Shown: positions 19,911-29,617 of the stretch, piece by piece
Layout: each line of letters begins with the position of its first letter
Position numbering within the stretch: position 1 is the first letter of the stretch
NCBI RefSeq assembly: GCF_001427875.1
Contig: NZ_LMHK01000001.1
Span: 622,871 to 686,870 of the forward strand
Origin: Devosia sp. Root685
Lineage (GTDB): Bacteria > Pseudomonadota > Alphaproteobacteria > Rhizobiales > Devosiaceae
Direction: 5' to 3'
DNA length: 64,000 nt
Notes under the pieces: model-generated
Seen by the model: only the letters and a program-made list of their open reading frames with translations
The model's database searches: none
Told to the model about the DNA's origin: nothing
Translations under genes and position numbers: made by a program

Positions 19911-21446
19911 TCAGCCGACCTCGACCCGCGCCTCGGCGTGATCGGCGAAGCTGGCGAACTGGCTCAGCCGGTTGCGCAGGTGCTCGCCGTTGAGGAAGGC
20001 AAAGTCTTCCGGCAGTTGCAGCACCAGAACATCGCCATCGAGCCGGAAGCGAATACGCGGCAGGATGCCGGGCATGGCCGCCGTCATCGGATAGGCGACG
20101 CGGAACAGCGTGCCGATCAACCGGCCGCGCTTGATCATCTCGGGCGAAGCCAGCGGGATCAGCATATTGGCCGATTTGCTCTTGAGCCCGTCATAACGCA
20201 CCGAAATGGCGTGAGCGAGCACGGCGCGGCCGGGGTGATCGACGCCAGTCAGCGAACCATAAGCGACCGAATCGACGCTTTGCGGTCCGCGGTAGTCGGG
20301 ATGCGCGCGCCAGCCGATATCGGCCAAAAGGCAAGCCACCTGCCGCAGCCGGCTTTCCTCGGCCGTTTCGACAATGCCGGCCGCCACGAAATACTGGGCG
20401 CTGAATTCGACCAGGTCGGAGGCATGCGCCGGGGACCGCGAGCGCAGCACCGACAGTTCCTCGGCGCCCTGGATCAGCGGATCGACTGCCTGCTCCGCCT
20501 CGGAAAGTAGCCCATGGAGATAGCCTTCGCGCACACCCAGCGCTGAGAAGACGACGCTGTCGAACTTGCCGGCTTGCAGCACTTCGGCCAGCACTGCCGC
20601 GCCGAATGGCACCAGTTCGCGGCGCGAATTGCTGACACTTCCGGAACCGGGATAGGTTTTTAGCGACTCGGCCGCGATGATCTCCTCGCAGACCACAATC
20701 ATCTCGGCCGCGGGCACCACATAGTCCTGCACCATGTGCAGCGGGTAGTCGCGCAATTCGAGATGGAGTTTTGCGAGCGAGCGCCAGGTGCCGCCTATGG
20801 CTGCGAACTGTCCACCGGGCTCTATGTCCGCGAGCAGCGACTTCTTGAGTTTTTCGCGCACCAGCGCCGCCGCCTTCTTGGGCGACCCATCGGCATCGTC
20901 CTGCAAGCGAATGACGCCAAGCTCATGCGATTGCCCGTCAGCATCGCGACCACTGGTGATGACTGACAGCTCAAGGCTGCCGCCGCCGAGATCGCCAACG
21001 ACACCGGCAAATCCCGGGATACCGGCGACCACGCCAAGCGCGGCAAAGTGCGCCTCCTCCTCGCCCGAAAGCACCCGAACGGGCGCTTCCATGATCGCCT
21101 CCACGGCCGAGACGAATTCCTGCCGATTGGCGGCATCACGCACCGCCGAAGTGGCCAGCACATGGACCTGGCCGACGCGCATCATCCGCGCCACCAGCGC
21201 GAAGCGCTTGATGGCGTCGAGCGCTTTTTCGACATTGGCGTCGGCGAGCCGCCCGCTCTGGGCAATGCCCCTTCCGAGCGCGCAGGCCGATTTTTCGTTG
21301 TAGAGCGGTGTCAGCGAGCGGGCATGACGCTCATAGACGACAAGGCGAACGGAGTTTGACCCGATATCAAGGACAGCGACCGGCTGGGCGCCCTTGAGAC
21401 GGCCCTGGGCCGTAGGATCGGCGTCTACGCCCCAGAATTGTGTCAA
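19911..21446 (-). CDS. ppx: Exopolyphosphatase (Ppx/GppA family)
   Basis: The protein belongs to the actin-like Ppx/GppA phosphatases that remove phosphate from polyphosphate ends or from pppGpp. Motifs are VLDIGSNSVRLVVYE at the start, LATSAVRDAANRQEF, and the phosphate loop GDLGGGSLELSVI. No ATG lies between the ppk stop and the first motif. I chose the TTG at 21446, 2 bases after the ppk stop, giving 511 residues; an ATG at 21590 would overlap ppk by about 140 bases and adds unrelated residues. Placement directly after ppk means synthesis and degradation of polyphosphate are coexpressed. Confidence 0.9.
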   Translation of the reverse strand: MTQFWGVDADPTAQGRLKGAQPVAVLDIGSNSVRLVVYERHARSLTPLYNEKSACALGRGIAQSGRLADANVEKALDAIKRFALVARMMRVGQVHVLATSAVRDAANRQEFVSAVEAIMEAPVRVLSGEEEAHFAALGVVAGIPGFAGVVGDLGGGSLELSVITSGRDADGQSHELGVIRLQDDADGSPKKAAALVREKLKKSLLADIEPGGQFAAIGGTWRSLAKLHLELRDYPLHMVQDYVVPAAEMIVVCEEIIAAESLKTYPGSGSVSNSRRELVPFGAAVLAEVLQAGKFDSVVFSALGVREGYLHGLLSEAEQAVDPLIQGAEELSVLRSRSPAHASDLVEFSAQYFVAAGIVETAEESRLRQVACLLADIGWRAHPDYRGPQSVDSVAYGSLTGVDHPGRAVLAHAISVRYDGLKSKSANMLIPLASPEMIKRGRLIGTLFRVAYPMTAAMPGILPRIRFRLDGDVLVLQLPEDFAFLNGEHLRNRLSQFASFADHAEARVEVG

Positions 21447-21448
21447 AC

Positions 21449-23611
21449 TCAGCCCTCGTCGTCTCCAATACCGGCGCTGCCGCGTCCGGACAGTGACGGA
21501 TTGGTCATGAAATAGTCGTGCGCATTGAAGGGCTCCGCACCCTCGGCAACGCGCAAGCGATGGGAACTGCCATCTGGCAAGACTTCCCAACTTTGCTGAT
21601 TGTCCTTCAAATAGGCAACTAGCGTTCTGTCAAGAATTTGCTTGTGCACGGTTCTGTTGAGAATCGGCACCATCACCTCGACGCGCCCGTCGAGGTTCCG
21701 TCCCATCAGATCCGCCGAAGAAATATAGACCAGCGCCCGCGGCGAGGGCATGGTTTCGCCACTGCCAAAGCAATAGATGCGGCTGTGTTCGAGGAATCGC
21801 CCGACCACCGATTTCACCCTGATATTGTCAGAGAACCCCGGAATGCCGGGCCTGAGACAACAGATGCCGCGCACGATCAGATCGACCTTCACGCCGGCCT
21901 GGCTCGCGTCGTAAAGCGCATCGATCACCTGCGGATCGACAAGGGAATTCATCTTCAAAAGGATGGAAGCGGGCTGGCCGGAGCGGGCGAATTCGATTTC
22001 GCGGGCGATATTGTTGACCAGCGTCTCACGCAGGTTGACCGGCGAAACCGCAATGGTTTCGAGTTCGGTCGGCCGCGCATAGCCGGTGATGAAGTTGAAA
22101 ACGCGCGCTACATCGCGCGTGATCGCCGGATCGATCGTGAAATAGCTGAGGTCGGTGTAAATCTTGGCCGTGATCGGGTGATAATTGCCCGTGCCGATAT
22201 GGCAATAGCTGACGAGCTTGCCCTTTTCGCGCCGCACCACCTGGCTCAATTTGGCGTGGGTCTTGAGCTCAATGAACCCGAAAACCACCTGCGCGCCGGC
22301 GCGCTCGAGGTCACGAGCCCAGCGGATATTGGCTTCCTCGTCGAACCGCGCCTTCAATTCGACCAGACAAGTCACCGACTTGCCGGCCTCGGCTGCCATC
22401 ACCAGCGCCTTGACGATCGGGCTGTCCGAGGAGGTGCGATAGAGCGTCTGCTTGATCGCCACCACGTCCGGATCGCGCGCCGCCTGCATCAGGAATTGCG
22501 CGACGACGTCAAAGCTCTCGAACGGATGGTGGACGAGAATGTCCTTGGCCCGGATCGCGGCAAAATTGTCGCCATTATAGTCGCGAATGCGCTCGGGAAA
22601 GCGCGCGATATAGGGGGGGAATTTGAGGTCCGGCCGCTCGACATCGCAAACCTTGCGCGCGTCAGCGAGGCCCAGGAAGCCGTTCACCTCAAAGACGTCC
22701 GCATCCCTAATGCTTAGCTGCTCGCCGATCTGGCGCTGTAGCGCACGCGGCATCGAGCGTTCGATTTCGAGCCGGATCACCTGCCCGCGCCGGCGCTGCC
22801 GCAGCGCGCTTTCGAACTCCACCACGAGATCGGCCGCTTCGTCATCGATTTCGATTTCGCTGTCGCGGATGATGCGGAACGCACCCGAGCCGACGACCTG
22901 ATGGCCCGGAAACATCTTGTGGAAGAAGAGCTTGACCAGCGTATCGATGGTCACGACCTCCGTCCGCCCTTCCGAAACCAGTTCGGACGGCAGGGCGATG
23001 AAGCGGTCGAGATTGCCCGGAATGCGCACCAGCGCCGTCAGCGGCTGATCGCTGTCCGGACGCTTCAGTTCAAAGGCGAGCGCCAGCCCCAGATTGGGAA
23101 TGAAGGGGAATGGATGCGCCGGATCGACCGCAATCGGGGTCAGCACCGGGAAAATTTCTTCGCGGAACAGCTTTTGAAGATAAGCGACTTGCTCTTCGCT
23201 GAGATCGTTGGATTCGTGGATGACGACGTTCTGCGCGAACAATTCCTCGCGCAGCGTTTCCCAGTGATCCTGCTGGTCGCGCTGCAGATGCTGCGCCAGC
23301 GTCGCAATTTCCTCGAGCTGCTCGGCAGGCGTCAGCCCGTCCGCGCTCTGCTTGGTCAGGCCCGCGCGGATTTGCCCTTTTAGGCCGGCGACGCGCACCA
23401 TGTAGAATTCGTCGAGATTGTTGGCCGAGATCGACACGAAGCGCAGGCGCTCGAGCAGCGGGTGCGCTTCGTTGCCGGCCTCTTCGAGCACGCGCATGTT
23501 GAACTGTAGCCAGCTCACCTCACGGTTGACGAACCGCGCCGGGCTGGTTCGCAACGCCTCGACATCCGGCCCAGCGCCTTCTGCCTCGGTGATCTCGCTC
23601 ATGTCATTCAT
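21449..23611 (-). CDS. ppk: Polyphosphate kinase 1
   Basis: Ppk1 polymerises the gamma phosphate of ATP into polyphosphate. The 720-residue protein starts with the N domain ([20 protein letters not shown]), has the phospholipase-D-like catalytic half with HHPFESFD, the autophosphorylated His region in the second half, [20 protein letters not shown], and [20 protein letters not shown]. The start at 23611 (MNDMSE) overlaps the hdaA stop by 8 bases; a Met 3 codons later is the other choice. The frame is open 37 codons further upstream, but those lie inside hdaA. Confidence 0.95.
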   Translation of the reverse strand: MNDMSEITEAEGAGPDVEALRTSPARFVNREVSWLQFNMRVLEEAGNEAHPLLERLRFVSISANNLDEFYMVRVAGLKGQIRAGLTKQSADGLTPAEQLEEIATLAQHLQRDQQDHWETLREELFAQNVVIHESNDLSEEQVAYLQKLFREEIFPVLTPIAVDPAHPFPFIPNLGLALAFELKRPDSDQPLTALVRIPGNLDRFIALPSELVSEGRTEVVTIDTLVKLFFHKMFPGHQVVGSGAFRIIRDSEIEIDDEAADLVVEFESALRQRRRGQVIRLEIERSMPRALQRQIGEQLSIRDADVFEVNGFLGLADARKVCDVERPDLKFPPYIARFPERIRDYNGDNFAAIRAKDILVHHPFESFDVVAQFLMQAARDPDVVAIKQTLYRTSSDSPIVKALVMAAEAGKSVTCLVELKARFDEEANIRWARDLERAGAQVVFGFIELKTHAKLSQVVRREKGKLVSYCHIGTGNYHPITAKIYTDLSYFTIDPAITRDVARVFNFITGYARPTELETIAVSPVNLRETLVNNIAREIEFARSGQPASILLKMNSLVDPQVIDALYDASQAGVKVDLIVRGICCLRPGIPGFSDNIRVKSVVGRFLEHSRIYCFGSGETMPSPRALVYISSADLMGRNLDGRVEVMVPILNRTVHKQILDRTLVAYLKDNQQSWEVLPDGSSHRLRVAEGAEPFNAHDYFMTNPSLSGRGSAGIGDDEG

Positions 23612-24347
23612 CGCTTGAAGGGTCCCAGTCCTGTTGGCCGCCACCCTCGCGCTCCGCCTCCCGGAGCGCCAGGGCTTCTGTTGCAATCGTTCGGGTAATG
23701 GCCGTTCCTCTCGCAAGGGCAAGCCGGTCCATGCGGTCGGCCAAAACAGCCACTTCCTCGGGGCTGCGTTCCATCCGCGCCACGAGATAGTGGATGATTT
23801 TGGGGTCGACCTTGATCTGACGATCGCCGAAAAGTTTGGCGAACATGTGTGACAGTTCTATGTCGTCGCTGACCTCAAGCCGAAAGGCCGGAGCCCTTCT
23901 TACACGCGACCGCACATCGTCCGTCTTGAGCGGCCACTTGGCAATGTCATCGCGCGCCGTCAGCAGCAGCGTCCGGTTGCCGCGCATGGCCTGGTTGAGC
24001 AGATGAAAGAGGCTCGGCTCGTCATAGCCCTGCCGATCCACATCCTCGATCACCAGCGGCCCGCGCCCATCCGCTTCCGCGATGGCGGTGATCGTTTCCG
24101 GCGTCACCATGGGCGCATGGCTGCGATCGGCAAAAATCCGCGCCAGATGCGATTTCCCGGAGGCGGGCGGACCGATCAGCAGCGTGACGGCATCGGGCCA
24201 ATGCGGCCAGGCGCCGATTCGTCCGTGGGCCAGGGCATTGCCTTCCCCCACCAGAAAATCGTCCGCGGCATGGGATGGCGTATGCTCGAACTCGAGCGGC
24301 AGTTGCCGCAACCTGTCGTTACGCAGAGGGGTTACCACCCTGGCCAC
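23604..24347 (-). CDS. hdaA: DnaA regulatory inactivator HdaA
   Basis: This is a DnaA-like AAA+ protein without the DNA-binding domain. In Caulobacter HdaA works with the sliding clamp to switch DnaA-ATP to DnaA-ADP after initiation. The clamp-binding type sequence RQLPLEF near the N-terminus, the P-loop [14 protein letters not shown], and [18 protein letters not shown] are all visible. The start is uncertain: GTG at 24347 (247 residues, overlapping perM by 29 bases), GTG at 24338, or TTG at 24311 just after the perM stop would each keep RQLPL. The overlap at the other end links it to ppk. Confidence 0.85.
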   Translation of the reverse strand: MARVVTPLRNDRLRQLPLEFEHTPSHAADDFLVGEGNALAHGRIGAWPHWPDAVTLLIGPPASGKSHLARIFADRSHAPMVTPETITAIAEADGRGPLVIEDVDRQGYDEPSLFHLLNQAMRGNRTLLLTARDDIAKWPLKTDDVRSRVRRAPAFRLEVSDDIELSHMFAKLFGDRQIKVDPKIIHYLVARMERSPEEVAVLADRMDRLALARGTAITRTIATEALALREAEREGGGQQDWDPSSDE

Positions 24348-25443
24348 CGTGGGTTGATCCGAGATAGAGGCTGCTCCCCTTATACTTGCGAATGCCGTAG
24401 CGCACGAGCACCCCGCCGATCGCCGCCAGCGGCACGGCGAGCAATAGCCCGACAAAGCCGAACAAGGCGCCGAATGCCAGCAGCGCAAACATCAGCCAGA
24501 CCGGGTTGATGTTGATCGAGCCGCCCACGAGCTTGGGATAGAGCACATTGCCTTCGACGAACTGCCAGCCCATGAAAATGGCAAAGACCAGCGCCACCAT
24601 CCACCAGTTGGGCCAGAACTGCACGGTGGCGATACCCATGGAGAGGGCAAAGCCAACGCCGAACCCGACATAGGGAATAAAGCTCAGGAGCCCGGCAATG
24701 AGGCCGACGGCCAAGCCATAGTTGAGGCCAACAAGGGAGAGCGCGCCCGCGTAAAATACCGCGTCGATCACCAGCACACCGCCCTGCCCGCGGATCACGC
24801 CGGCCATGGAGCTGTCGATATCGCGCAGAATGCCCAGAATCTCCGGGCGCTGCTTTCGCGGCAGCAGGTCATGCAGCCCGCGCACCATGCTGTCCCAATC
24901 GAGCAGCAGATAAAAGGCAACGACCGGGGTAAAGATGGCAAAGCCGATCACACTGATCAGCGTCATGCCCGAAGCGAGGATTTCCGAGGTGACGACACCG
25001 GCAAATCCCACAACCTGACCCAGCATATCCGAAACCGTGCGCTCCACCTGCGCGGCTCGCTCCGGCCCAAGCCACTGGTTTAGCTCCGGCGCCCATTTAC
25101 GCACCATGGCCTCGAGATCGACCGCATAGCCCGGCAGGCGCTGCACCAGCCCGACAATCTGCGTTGCGACCATCGGAACGATCATGACGAAGATGCCCGA
25201 GATAATGGCGATGACGCACAGCAGCACGACCGCCGTAGCCCAGCCGCGGTTGAAACGCCACTTCTGAAGCTGGGTCACCAACGGATTGAGCAGATAGGCC
25301 AGCGCCGCGCCAACCACGAATGGCAGCAGGATGCCGCGGAAGATCCAGAGAGCCAGGATCAGGAAGACGAAGAAGCCGATCCAGATCAGCACTTGATTTC
25401 TAAGGTTCATGGTGCCGGGCGGCCCTTGCGTCTGACTATTCAA
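24319..25443 (-). CDS. AI-2E family transporter (PerM/TqsA-like permease)
   Basis: The 374-residue integral membrane protein has about seven to eight hydrophobic segments, beginning with LIWIGFFVFLILALWIFRG and ending with FGALFGFVGLLLAVPLAAIG, and a large cytoplasmic loop in the first half. The family includes TqsA (autoinducer-2 export), sodium/proton antiporters and uncharacterised PerM, so the substrate is unknown. A second Met 11 codons in (25410) is an equally good start. The gene leads the perM-hdaA-ppk-ppx run; the perM-hdaA pairing, divergent from purM, is conserved among alphaproteobacteria. Confidence 0.88.
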   Translation of the reverse strand: MNSQTQGPPGTMNLRNQVLIWIGFFVFLILALWIFRGILLPFVVGAALAYLLNPLVTQLQKWRFNRGWATAVVLLCVIAIISGIFVMIVPMVATQIVGLVQRLPGYAVDLEAMVRKWAPELNQWLGPERAAQVERTVSDMLGQVVGFAGVVTSEILASGMTLISVIGFAIFTPVVAFYLLLDWDSMVRGLHDLLPRKQRPEILGILRDIDSSMAGVIRGQGGVLVIDAVFYAGALSLVGLNYGLAVGLIAGLLSFIPYVGFGVGFALSMGIATVQFWPNWWMVALVFAIFMGWQFVEGNVLYPKLVGGSININPVWLMFALLAFGALFGFVGLLLAVPLAAIGGVLVRYGIRKYKGSSLYLGSTHGGQGGNPSA

Positions 25444-25524
25444 GAAGCTATCAGGCCTTCAGGCAAAATGAGCAGAAAGCGAATATCACTTTCGGCTTAC
25501 GAAACCGCCACGAAAAACAAAGAC

Positions 25525-25566
25525 CTGGAGCATTCAGCGATTCGATTATCGCATGAAAAGCTCTAG
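25525..25566. repeat. Imperfect intergenic palindrome between perM and purM
   Basis: The 42-bp element has nested complementary segments: CTGGAGC against GCTCTAG at the ends, TTCA against TGAA, and GCGAT against ATCGC around the centre. It lies in the 204-base divergent region upstream of purM and perM. Similar short palindromes with GAGC/GCTC ends are dispersed in Hyphomicrobiales genomes; a regulatory role is possible but not shown. Confidence 0.5.
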
Positions 25567-25647
25567 CGGCCAGCACCGTTAAGTTCAACCAGACCGGGTC
25601 TCGGTAGCCAAAGCGTTCCCGATATCCCCAGCAATGGCTTTAGGCTC

Positions 25648-26724
25648 ATGTCCGACGCGCAAAACCTGCCATCAAACGGCCTGTCATACAAGCAGGCGGG
25701 TGTCGATATCGACGCGGGTAACGCGCTGGTCGAGGCCATCAAGCCCGCCGTGCGTTCTACCCGCCGCCCCGGCGCCGATGGCGAAATCGGCGGTTTCGGC
25801 GGTCTTTTCGACCTCAAGGCCGCTGGCTTCACGGATCCTGTGCTCGTCGCCGCCAATGACGGTGTCGGCACCAAGCTCAAGATCGCCATCGATACCGGCA
25901 AGCACGACACCATCGGCCAGGACCTTGTCGCCATGTGCGTCAACGATCTCGTCGTTCAGGGCGCCGAGCCGCTGTTCTTCCTCGATTATTTCGCGACCGG
26001 TAAGCTCGATGTTGCGCAGGGCACTGCCATTGTCGAGGGCATAGCCCATGGCTGCCGCCTCGCCGGCTGCGCGCTGATCGGCGGGGAAACCGCCGAAATG
26101 CCGGGCATGTACCACGGCAATGACTATGACCTCGCCGGCTTTGCCGTCGGCGCCGCCGAGCGCAACGCCCTCTTGCCGCGCAAGGATATTGCCGCCGGGG
26201 ACACGCTCGTTGCCATCGCTTCCTCCGGCGTTCACTCCAACGGCTATTCGCTGGTCCGCAAAATCGTCGATCTCTCCGGCCTCGCCTGGACCGCCGACGC
26301 GCCTTTCGAAACCGGTAAGACGCTGGCCGAGGCGCTCCTCGAACCCACCCGCATCTACGTCAAACCGCTCCTCGCCGCCCTCAAGGCCGGTCTCGGCATC
26401 AAGGCGCTGGCCCACATTACCGGCGGCGGCTTCATCGACAATATTCCGCGCGTCCTGCCTGATGACCTCGCAGCCGACGTCGACCTCGATGCCGTCACCG
26501 TGCCGGCCGTCTTCGGCTGGCTCGCCAGGGTTGGCGGCATGAGCGAACGCGAAATGCTCCGCACCTTCAATTGCGGCGTCGGCATGCTCGTCGCCGTCAC
26601 GCCCGAAGACGCCGAAAAGCTCGTCGAGCACCTGACCGCCTCCGGTGAAACCGCAGCCATCGTCGGCCAGTTGACCCCGCGCACGGACGAACCCGTCACC
26701 TTCCGCGGGAAGCTCGCGCTCTGA
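25648..26724 (+). CDS. purM: Phosphoribosylformylglycinamidine cyclo-ligase (AIR synthetase)
   Basis: PurM closes the imidazole ring in step five of purine synthesis. The 358-residue protein has the N-terminal [13 protein letters not shown], the [14 protein letters not shown] strand, the ATP-site block [35 protein letters not shown], and [20 protein letters not shown]. It is read away from perM. The next gene, a small P-loop kinase, begins 2 bases after the stop, and purN follows that one. Confidence 0.97.
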   Translation: MSDAQNLPSNGLSYKQAGVDIDAGNALVEAIKPAVRSTRRPGADGEIGGFGGLFDLKAAGFTDPVLVAANDGVGTKLKIAIDTGKHDTIGQDLVAMCVNDLVVQGAEPLFFLDYFATGKLDVAQGTAIVEGIAHGCRLAGCALIGGETAEMPGMYHGNDYDLAGFAVGAAERNALLPRKDIAAGDTLVAIASSGVHSNGYSLVRKIVDLSGLAWTADAPFETGKTLAEALLEPTRIYVKPLLAALKAGLGIKALAHITGGGFIDNIPRVLPDDLAADVDLDAVTVPAVFGWLARVGGMSEREMLRTFNCGVGMLVAVTPEDAEKLVEHLTASGETAAIVGQLTPRTDEPVTFRGKLAL

Positions 26725-26726
26725 CC

Positions 26727-27200
26727 ATGTTGAACCCGGGCCGTCTGATCATCATCGCGGGACTGCCCGGGACCGGAAAATCGACTCTCGCCCAAGAACT
26801 TAGCGCCCGCTTCCAGGCGGTCATCTATTCCCCCGACGATTGGATGGATGCGCTCGGCATCAATCTCTGGGACAGTGCCATCCGCGATGCCGTCGAACGC
26901 CTGCAATGGCAACAGGCGCAACACATCCTGCGTCTCGGCGGCACCGCAATCATCGAGTGGGGAACCTGGGCCCGTTCCGAACGTGACGCGTTGCGAAACG
27001 CCGCCCACGCCCTCGGTGCCAAAGCAGAACTACACTTCCTCGATCTCCATCCCACCGTTCTTCACGAGCGCATGACAGCACGTGGTCGCGAAAATCCGCC
27101 CATGACACTGGAACAGCTTCAGGCCTATTCCGCCGCGATCGAACGGCCTACGCGCGAAGAACTCGCCCTCTACGACGCACCATCGGAGCCGCTTTCATGA
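26727..27200 (+). CDS. Small P-loop kinase/ATPase between purM and purN
   Basis: The 157-residue protein has a Walker A motif GLPGTGKST at residues 12-20, a DxxxW-type segment YSPDDWMDALGI, and RMTARGREN that resembles the lid Arg region of small-molecule kinases (AAA_33 / zeta-toxin-like fold). The phosphate acceptor is unknown. It starts 2 bases after purM and its stop overlaps the purN start by 4 bases, so the three genes form one translationally coupled unit. PurM and PurN are normally direct neighbours in related bacteria, so this gene looks inserted. A role linked to purines is tempting but unproven. Confidence 0.8.
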   Translation: MLNPGRLIIIAGLPGTGKSTLAQELSARFQAVIYSPDDWMDALGINLWDSAIRDAVERLQWQQAQHILRLGGTAIIEWGTWARSERDALRNAAHALGAKAELHFLDLHPTVLHERMTARGRENPPMTLEQLQAYSAAIERPTREELALYDAPSEPLS

Positions 27201-27781
27201 CCCGTAAAAAAGTCGGCGTCCTCATCTCCGGCCGCGGCTCGAACATGTCCGCGCTGATCGAGGCGTCGAAAGCGCCGGATTACCCCGCCGAGATCGTCGG
27301 CGTGCTCTCCAATAGAGCTGCAGCACCAGGCCTCGCAACCGCCCAGCAGCACGGCATCGCCACGGCTTCGCTGGCACAGAGCAAGTTCTTGAGCCGGGAA
27401 ATGTTCGAGGACATGATGACCCAGATCCTTGAAGGCTGGGAGGTCGATTACGTCTGTCTCGCCGGCTTCATGCGTATCCTCGGCGAAGATTTCGTGCTCC
27501 GCTGGCAGGGCCGGATGGTCAACATCCACCCCTCCCTCCTGCCCCTCTATAAAGGCCTCGACACCCATGCCCGCGTGCTGGCCGCTGGGGACGCCGAGCA
27601 TGGCTGCACGGTCCATTTCGTCACGCCGGGCCTCGATGAAGGCCCAGCCATCCTGCAAGCCCGCGTCCCGGTCCTCCCGGGCGATACGCCCGAGACGCTG
27701 ACCGCCCGCGTGCTCGTCGAAGAGCACAAGATCTATCCTCAGGCCCTGGCCATGCTCGCCCGCGGCGAGGTTTCGCTCTAA
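27197..27781 (+). CDS. purN: Phosphoribosylglycinamide formyltransferase (GART)
   Basis: PurN formylates GAR with 10-formyltetrahydrofolate in purine synthesis. The 194-residue protein has the N-terminal GVLISGRGSNMSALI, the formyl-folate site LAGFMRILGEDFV, the catalytic NIHPSLLPLYKGLDTH with Asn and His, and HFVTPGLDEGPAILQ with the catalytic Asp. It is somewhat short, ending soon after the C-terminal helix, but all catalytic residues are present. Its stop overlaps the convergent membrane-protein gene by 4 bases. Confidence 0.96.
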   Translation: MTRKKVGVLISGRGSNMSALIEASKAPDYPAEIVGVLSNRAAAPGLATAQQHGIATASLAQSKFLSREMFEDMMTQILEGWEVDYVCLAGFMRILGEDFVLRWQGRMVNIHPSLLPLYKGLDTHARVLAAGDAEHGCTVHFVTPGLDEGPAILQARVPVLPGDTPETLTARVLVEEHKIYPQALAMLARGEVSL

Positions 27782-28269
27782 GCCGCAGACAGGGCCCGGC
27801 CCTCACGCCGCAAAACGACGACCTGCGCGATCAACCCGACGACGAAGGCCAGCAGTAGCGCACCATGCGCCCCCAGCACGATGGGCGAACTCACGCTGGC
27901 GGCAATCGGGGCGCCATCAGGCACGCGGGTCAGCGTTTCCGTCACTGTCGGCACCAGCAGCAGCAAGACGCTGAAGCTGAGGCTGACGGTTTCGATGTAG
28001 CGCCGCGCGCGTCCCAAAAATGCCAGCCGATGAACGCCATAGCCCAGCGCAATCACCAACAGTGTCAGGCCGCCGATGGCGTAGCTCACCGGCTGTTTTG
28101 CCACCAGAAATGCCGTGGCGCCGCCCAAAACCATCGACGCAAAATAGATCGCACCCGGCACCGAGCGCGGCACGATGCGTCCATGCCGCGCCAGCATATA
28201 GATGGCCATGGCGAGCGCCGGCAGGCTGCCGAGCGTATGAAACCAACCGATGGGAGAAATGCCGAACAT
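27778..28269 (-). CDS. Multi-pass membrane protein controlled with a TetR regulator
   Basis: The 163-residue protein is almost wholly hydrophobic, with about five membrane segments (for example SLPALAMAIYMLARHG, GAIYFASMVLGGATAFLVA, YAIGGLTLLVIALGYGVH, and the last around GALLLAFVVGLIAQVVVL). The layout is like DUF2306-type membrane proteins but I cannot assign a function. It lies downstream of a TetR gene on the same strand, and a 20-bp sequence 42 bases in front of its start nearly matches the operator in front of that TetR gene. It is therefore the likely target of that repressor. Confidence 0.75.
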   Translation of the reverse strand: MFGISPIGWFHTLGSLPALAMAIYMLARHGRIVPRSVPGAIYFASMVLGGATAFLVAKQPVSYAIGGLTLLVIALGYGVHRLAFLGRARRYIETVSLSFSVLLLLVPTVTETLTRVPDGAPIAASVSSPIVLGAHGALLLAFVVGLIAQVVVLRREGRALSAA

Positions 28270-28310
28270 TTTTGGTCCTTGTGTCGCAGGGAGACGCCGA
28301 AGCGCCGATG

Positions 28311-28330
28311 TATCTACTAGTTGGTAGGTA
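28311..28330. promoter_or_regulatory. Predicted TetR operator in front of the membrane-protein gene
   Basis: On the minus strand it reads TACCTACCAACTAGTAGATA, which matches the site upstream of the TetR gene at 17 of 20 positions. Both have TACCTACC, a two-base variable centre and CTAGTAG, and both are close to palindromic, as TetR dimers require. It lies 42 bases upstream of the 27778-28269 gene, a good position for a promoter block. Confidence 0.7.
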
Positions 28331-28356
28331 ATATTGTGAAATGTGAGCCTCGCGGC

Positions 28357-28935
28357 CTACTTGATGAAGCGCTCCACAAGCGGACCGACGATCATCTCGA
28401 ATACCGCCGCATTGCCATGGGCCCGGCTGGACAGCATGGCCCCGTGCACCGTTGCGACGAAAACTTCCGCTTCTATCTCGGGCTCATGCACCATGCGCAG
28501 GCTCCCCTGCTCCAGACCATCCCGGAACACATTCGTCAGCCACGCGGCCAGCGCCCGGAAATGTGCCCGCACCTCGGCCGCCACCTCTTCGGGCAGAGCC
28601 GGCATCTGGCTGGCCAGCAACGCGCAGACACAGAACGGCTCCGAGCCCGAGGCAATGCAAGACTGCCAATAGCCCGTATAAGCCCGCAGTTTTTCGGCCG
28701 GGTCGGCAATGGCCTTGTCCAGGTGCCCGAGCCCGTCCAGGGCCTCCCGCCGGTAACGTTCCACCAGAACCCGAACCAATTGTGCCTTAGTCGGAAAATG
28801 GTGGTGAATGCTGGCCTTGCGAATGCCGACAATGCTGGAAATATCCGCGTAGCTGAACCCGTCATAGCCGCCCGACAGAATGAGCGGGCGCGTATGGCGG
28901 AGGATTTCTTCGGCAGTGTTGGAAAGATCGGTCAT
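28357..28935 (-). CDS. TetR/AcrR-family transcriptional regulator
   Basis: The 192-residue protein has the N-terminal TetR helix-turn-helix: a first helix with AEEILRHTRPLILSGGYDGF, then SYADISSIVGIRKASIHHHFPTK (quoted across the recognition helix, ending with the conserved His-His-Phe). The C-terminal half is a ligand-binding and dimer domain of the TetR_C type with unknown ligand. A palindromic site begins 6 bases upstream of the start codon and a near-identical one precedes the next gene, so autorepression plus control of the downstream membrane protein is the simplest reading. Confidence 0.92.
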   Translation of the reverse strand: MTDLSNTAEEILRHTRPLILSGGYDGFSYADISSIVGIRKASIHHHFPTKAQLVRVLVERYRREALDGLGHLDKAIADPAEKLRAYTGYWQSCIASGSEPFCVCALLASQMPALPEEVAAEVRAHFRALAAWLTNVFRDGLEQGSLRMVHEPEIEAEVFVATVHGAMLSSRAHGNAAVFEMIVGPLVERFIK

Positions 28936-28941
28936 GCCGTT

Positions 28942-28961
28942 TACCTACCTTCTAGTAGGTA
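28942..28961. promoter_or_regulatory. Predicted TetR operator at the regulator's own promoter
   Basis: The sequence TACCTACCTTCTAGTAGGTA is a near-perfect palindrome (TACCTAC against GTAGGTA). It ends 6 bases before the TetR start codon on the minus strand and has a near copy at 28311-28330. Binding here would cover the ribosome-binding region and any start site for the regulator transcript. Confidence 0.75.
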
Positions 28962-28974
28962 TATCGTCAATCCC

Positions 28975-29583
28975 CTAATCCGGCCAGGGTTCCAGGCGTA
29001 GTTCCGGCCAAAGCGCCATCGAGCGCGCCGCCTTGCCTTCATGCGTCGCCCGATTGCGCAGCACAGGATTGGGCGTCAGCCGGAACGAGAACAGGTCATC
29101 GAGCCCGAAGGGCGCGAAAATGACGATTTCCCCCCTCTCGATCCGCGCCGCAACCGCGTGGGTTTTGGTCGCAAAATAGAGCAGCATGTCAGCGCTGCAA
29201 TTGAGCATGGGATAGACCAGCCCGAATTTTTCGGGAAACCACAGATGCACCCGCGCCTGGTTGCGCACCTCGACCGGAATCGGGCTCTCCGAAAAATAGG
29301 CCTGCGCCCGGCGAATGACCCGGTCTTCCGCCTCGTAACTTCGATCCGAGGGGTCGAAATACACCAGATCGGCGTCCTTGATGCCCCGGTGACGCGGGCG
29401 GCCAGTCAGGGCGTTCCAGACCATGTTGTAAATTGCGCCGGAGCCAAGCAGCGGGTCGGGCAGACCAAGCTCGTTCAACCCGGTCAAAAACGCCATCAGC
29501 GTCGCATCGCCTTCAATCAGTTCGACCAGTACCCGACGCTGCGTCGCCGCATCCGCTCCTGCATATTTCAGATGATCCACCAT
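28975..29583 (-). CDS. Nucleotidyltransferase-family protein (COG3575 type)
   Basis: The 202-residue protein matches the bacterial nucleotidyltransferase family of PF06042: ALTGRPRHRGIKDADLVYFDPSD carries the acidic Asp-x-Asp-like site (quoted in part: IKDADLVYFDPSD), followed by RVHLWFPEKFG and a C-terminal FAPFGLDDLFSFRL with the conserved GLDDL. The substrate of this family is unknown. It is expressed on the minus strand, divergent from the EamA transporter; a 21-bp palindrome lies in the divergent region. Confidence 0.85.
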   Translation of the reverse strand: MVDHLKYAGADAATQRRVLVELIEGDATLMAFLTGLNELGLPDPLLGSGAIYNMVWNALTGRPRHRGIKDADLVYFDPSDRSYEAEDRVIRRAQAYFSESPIPVEVRNQARVHLWFPEKFGLVYPMLNCSADMLLYFATKTHAVAARIERGEIVIFAPFGLDDLFSFRLTPNPVLRNRATHEGKAARSMALWPELRLEPWPD

Positions 29584-29617
29584 GCACTCCCCCGCCCCAA
29601 CTGAAGCTGCTGGAACC

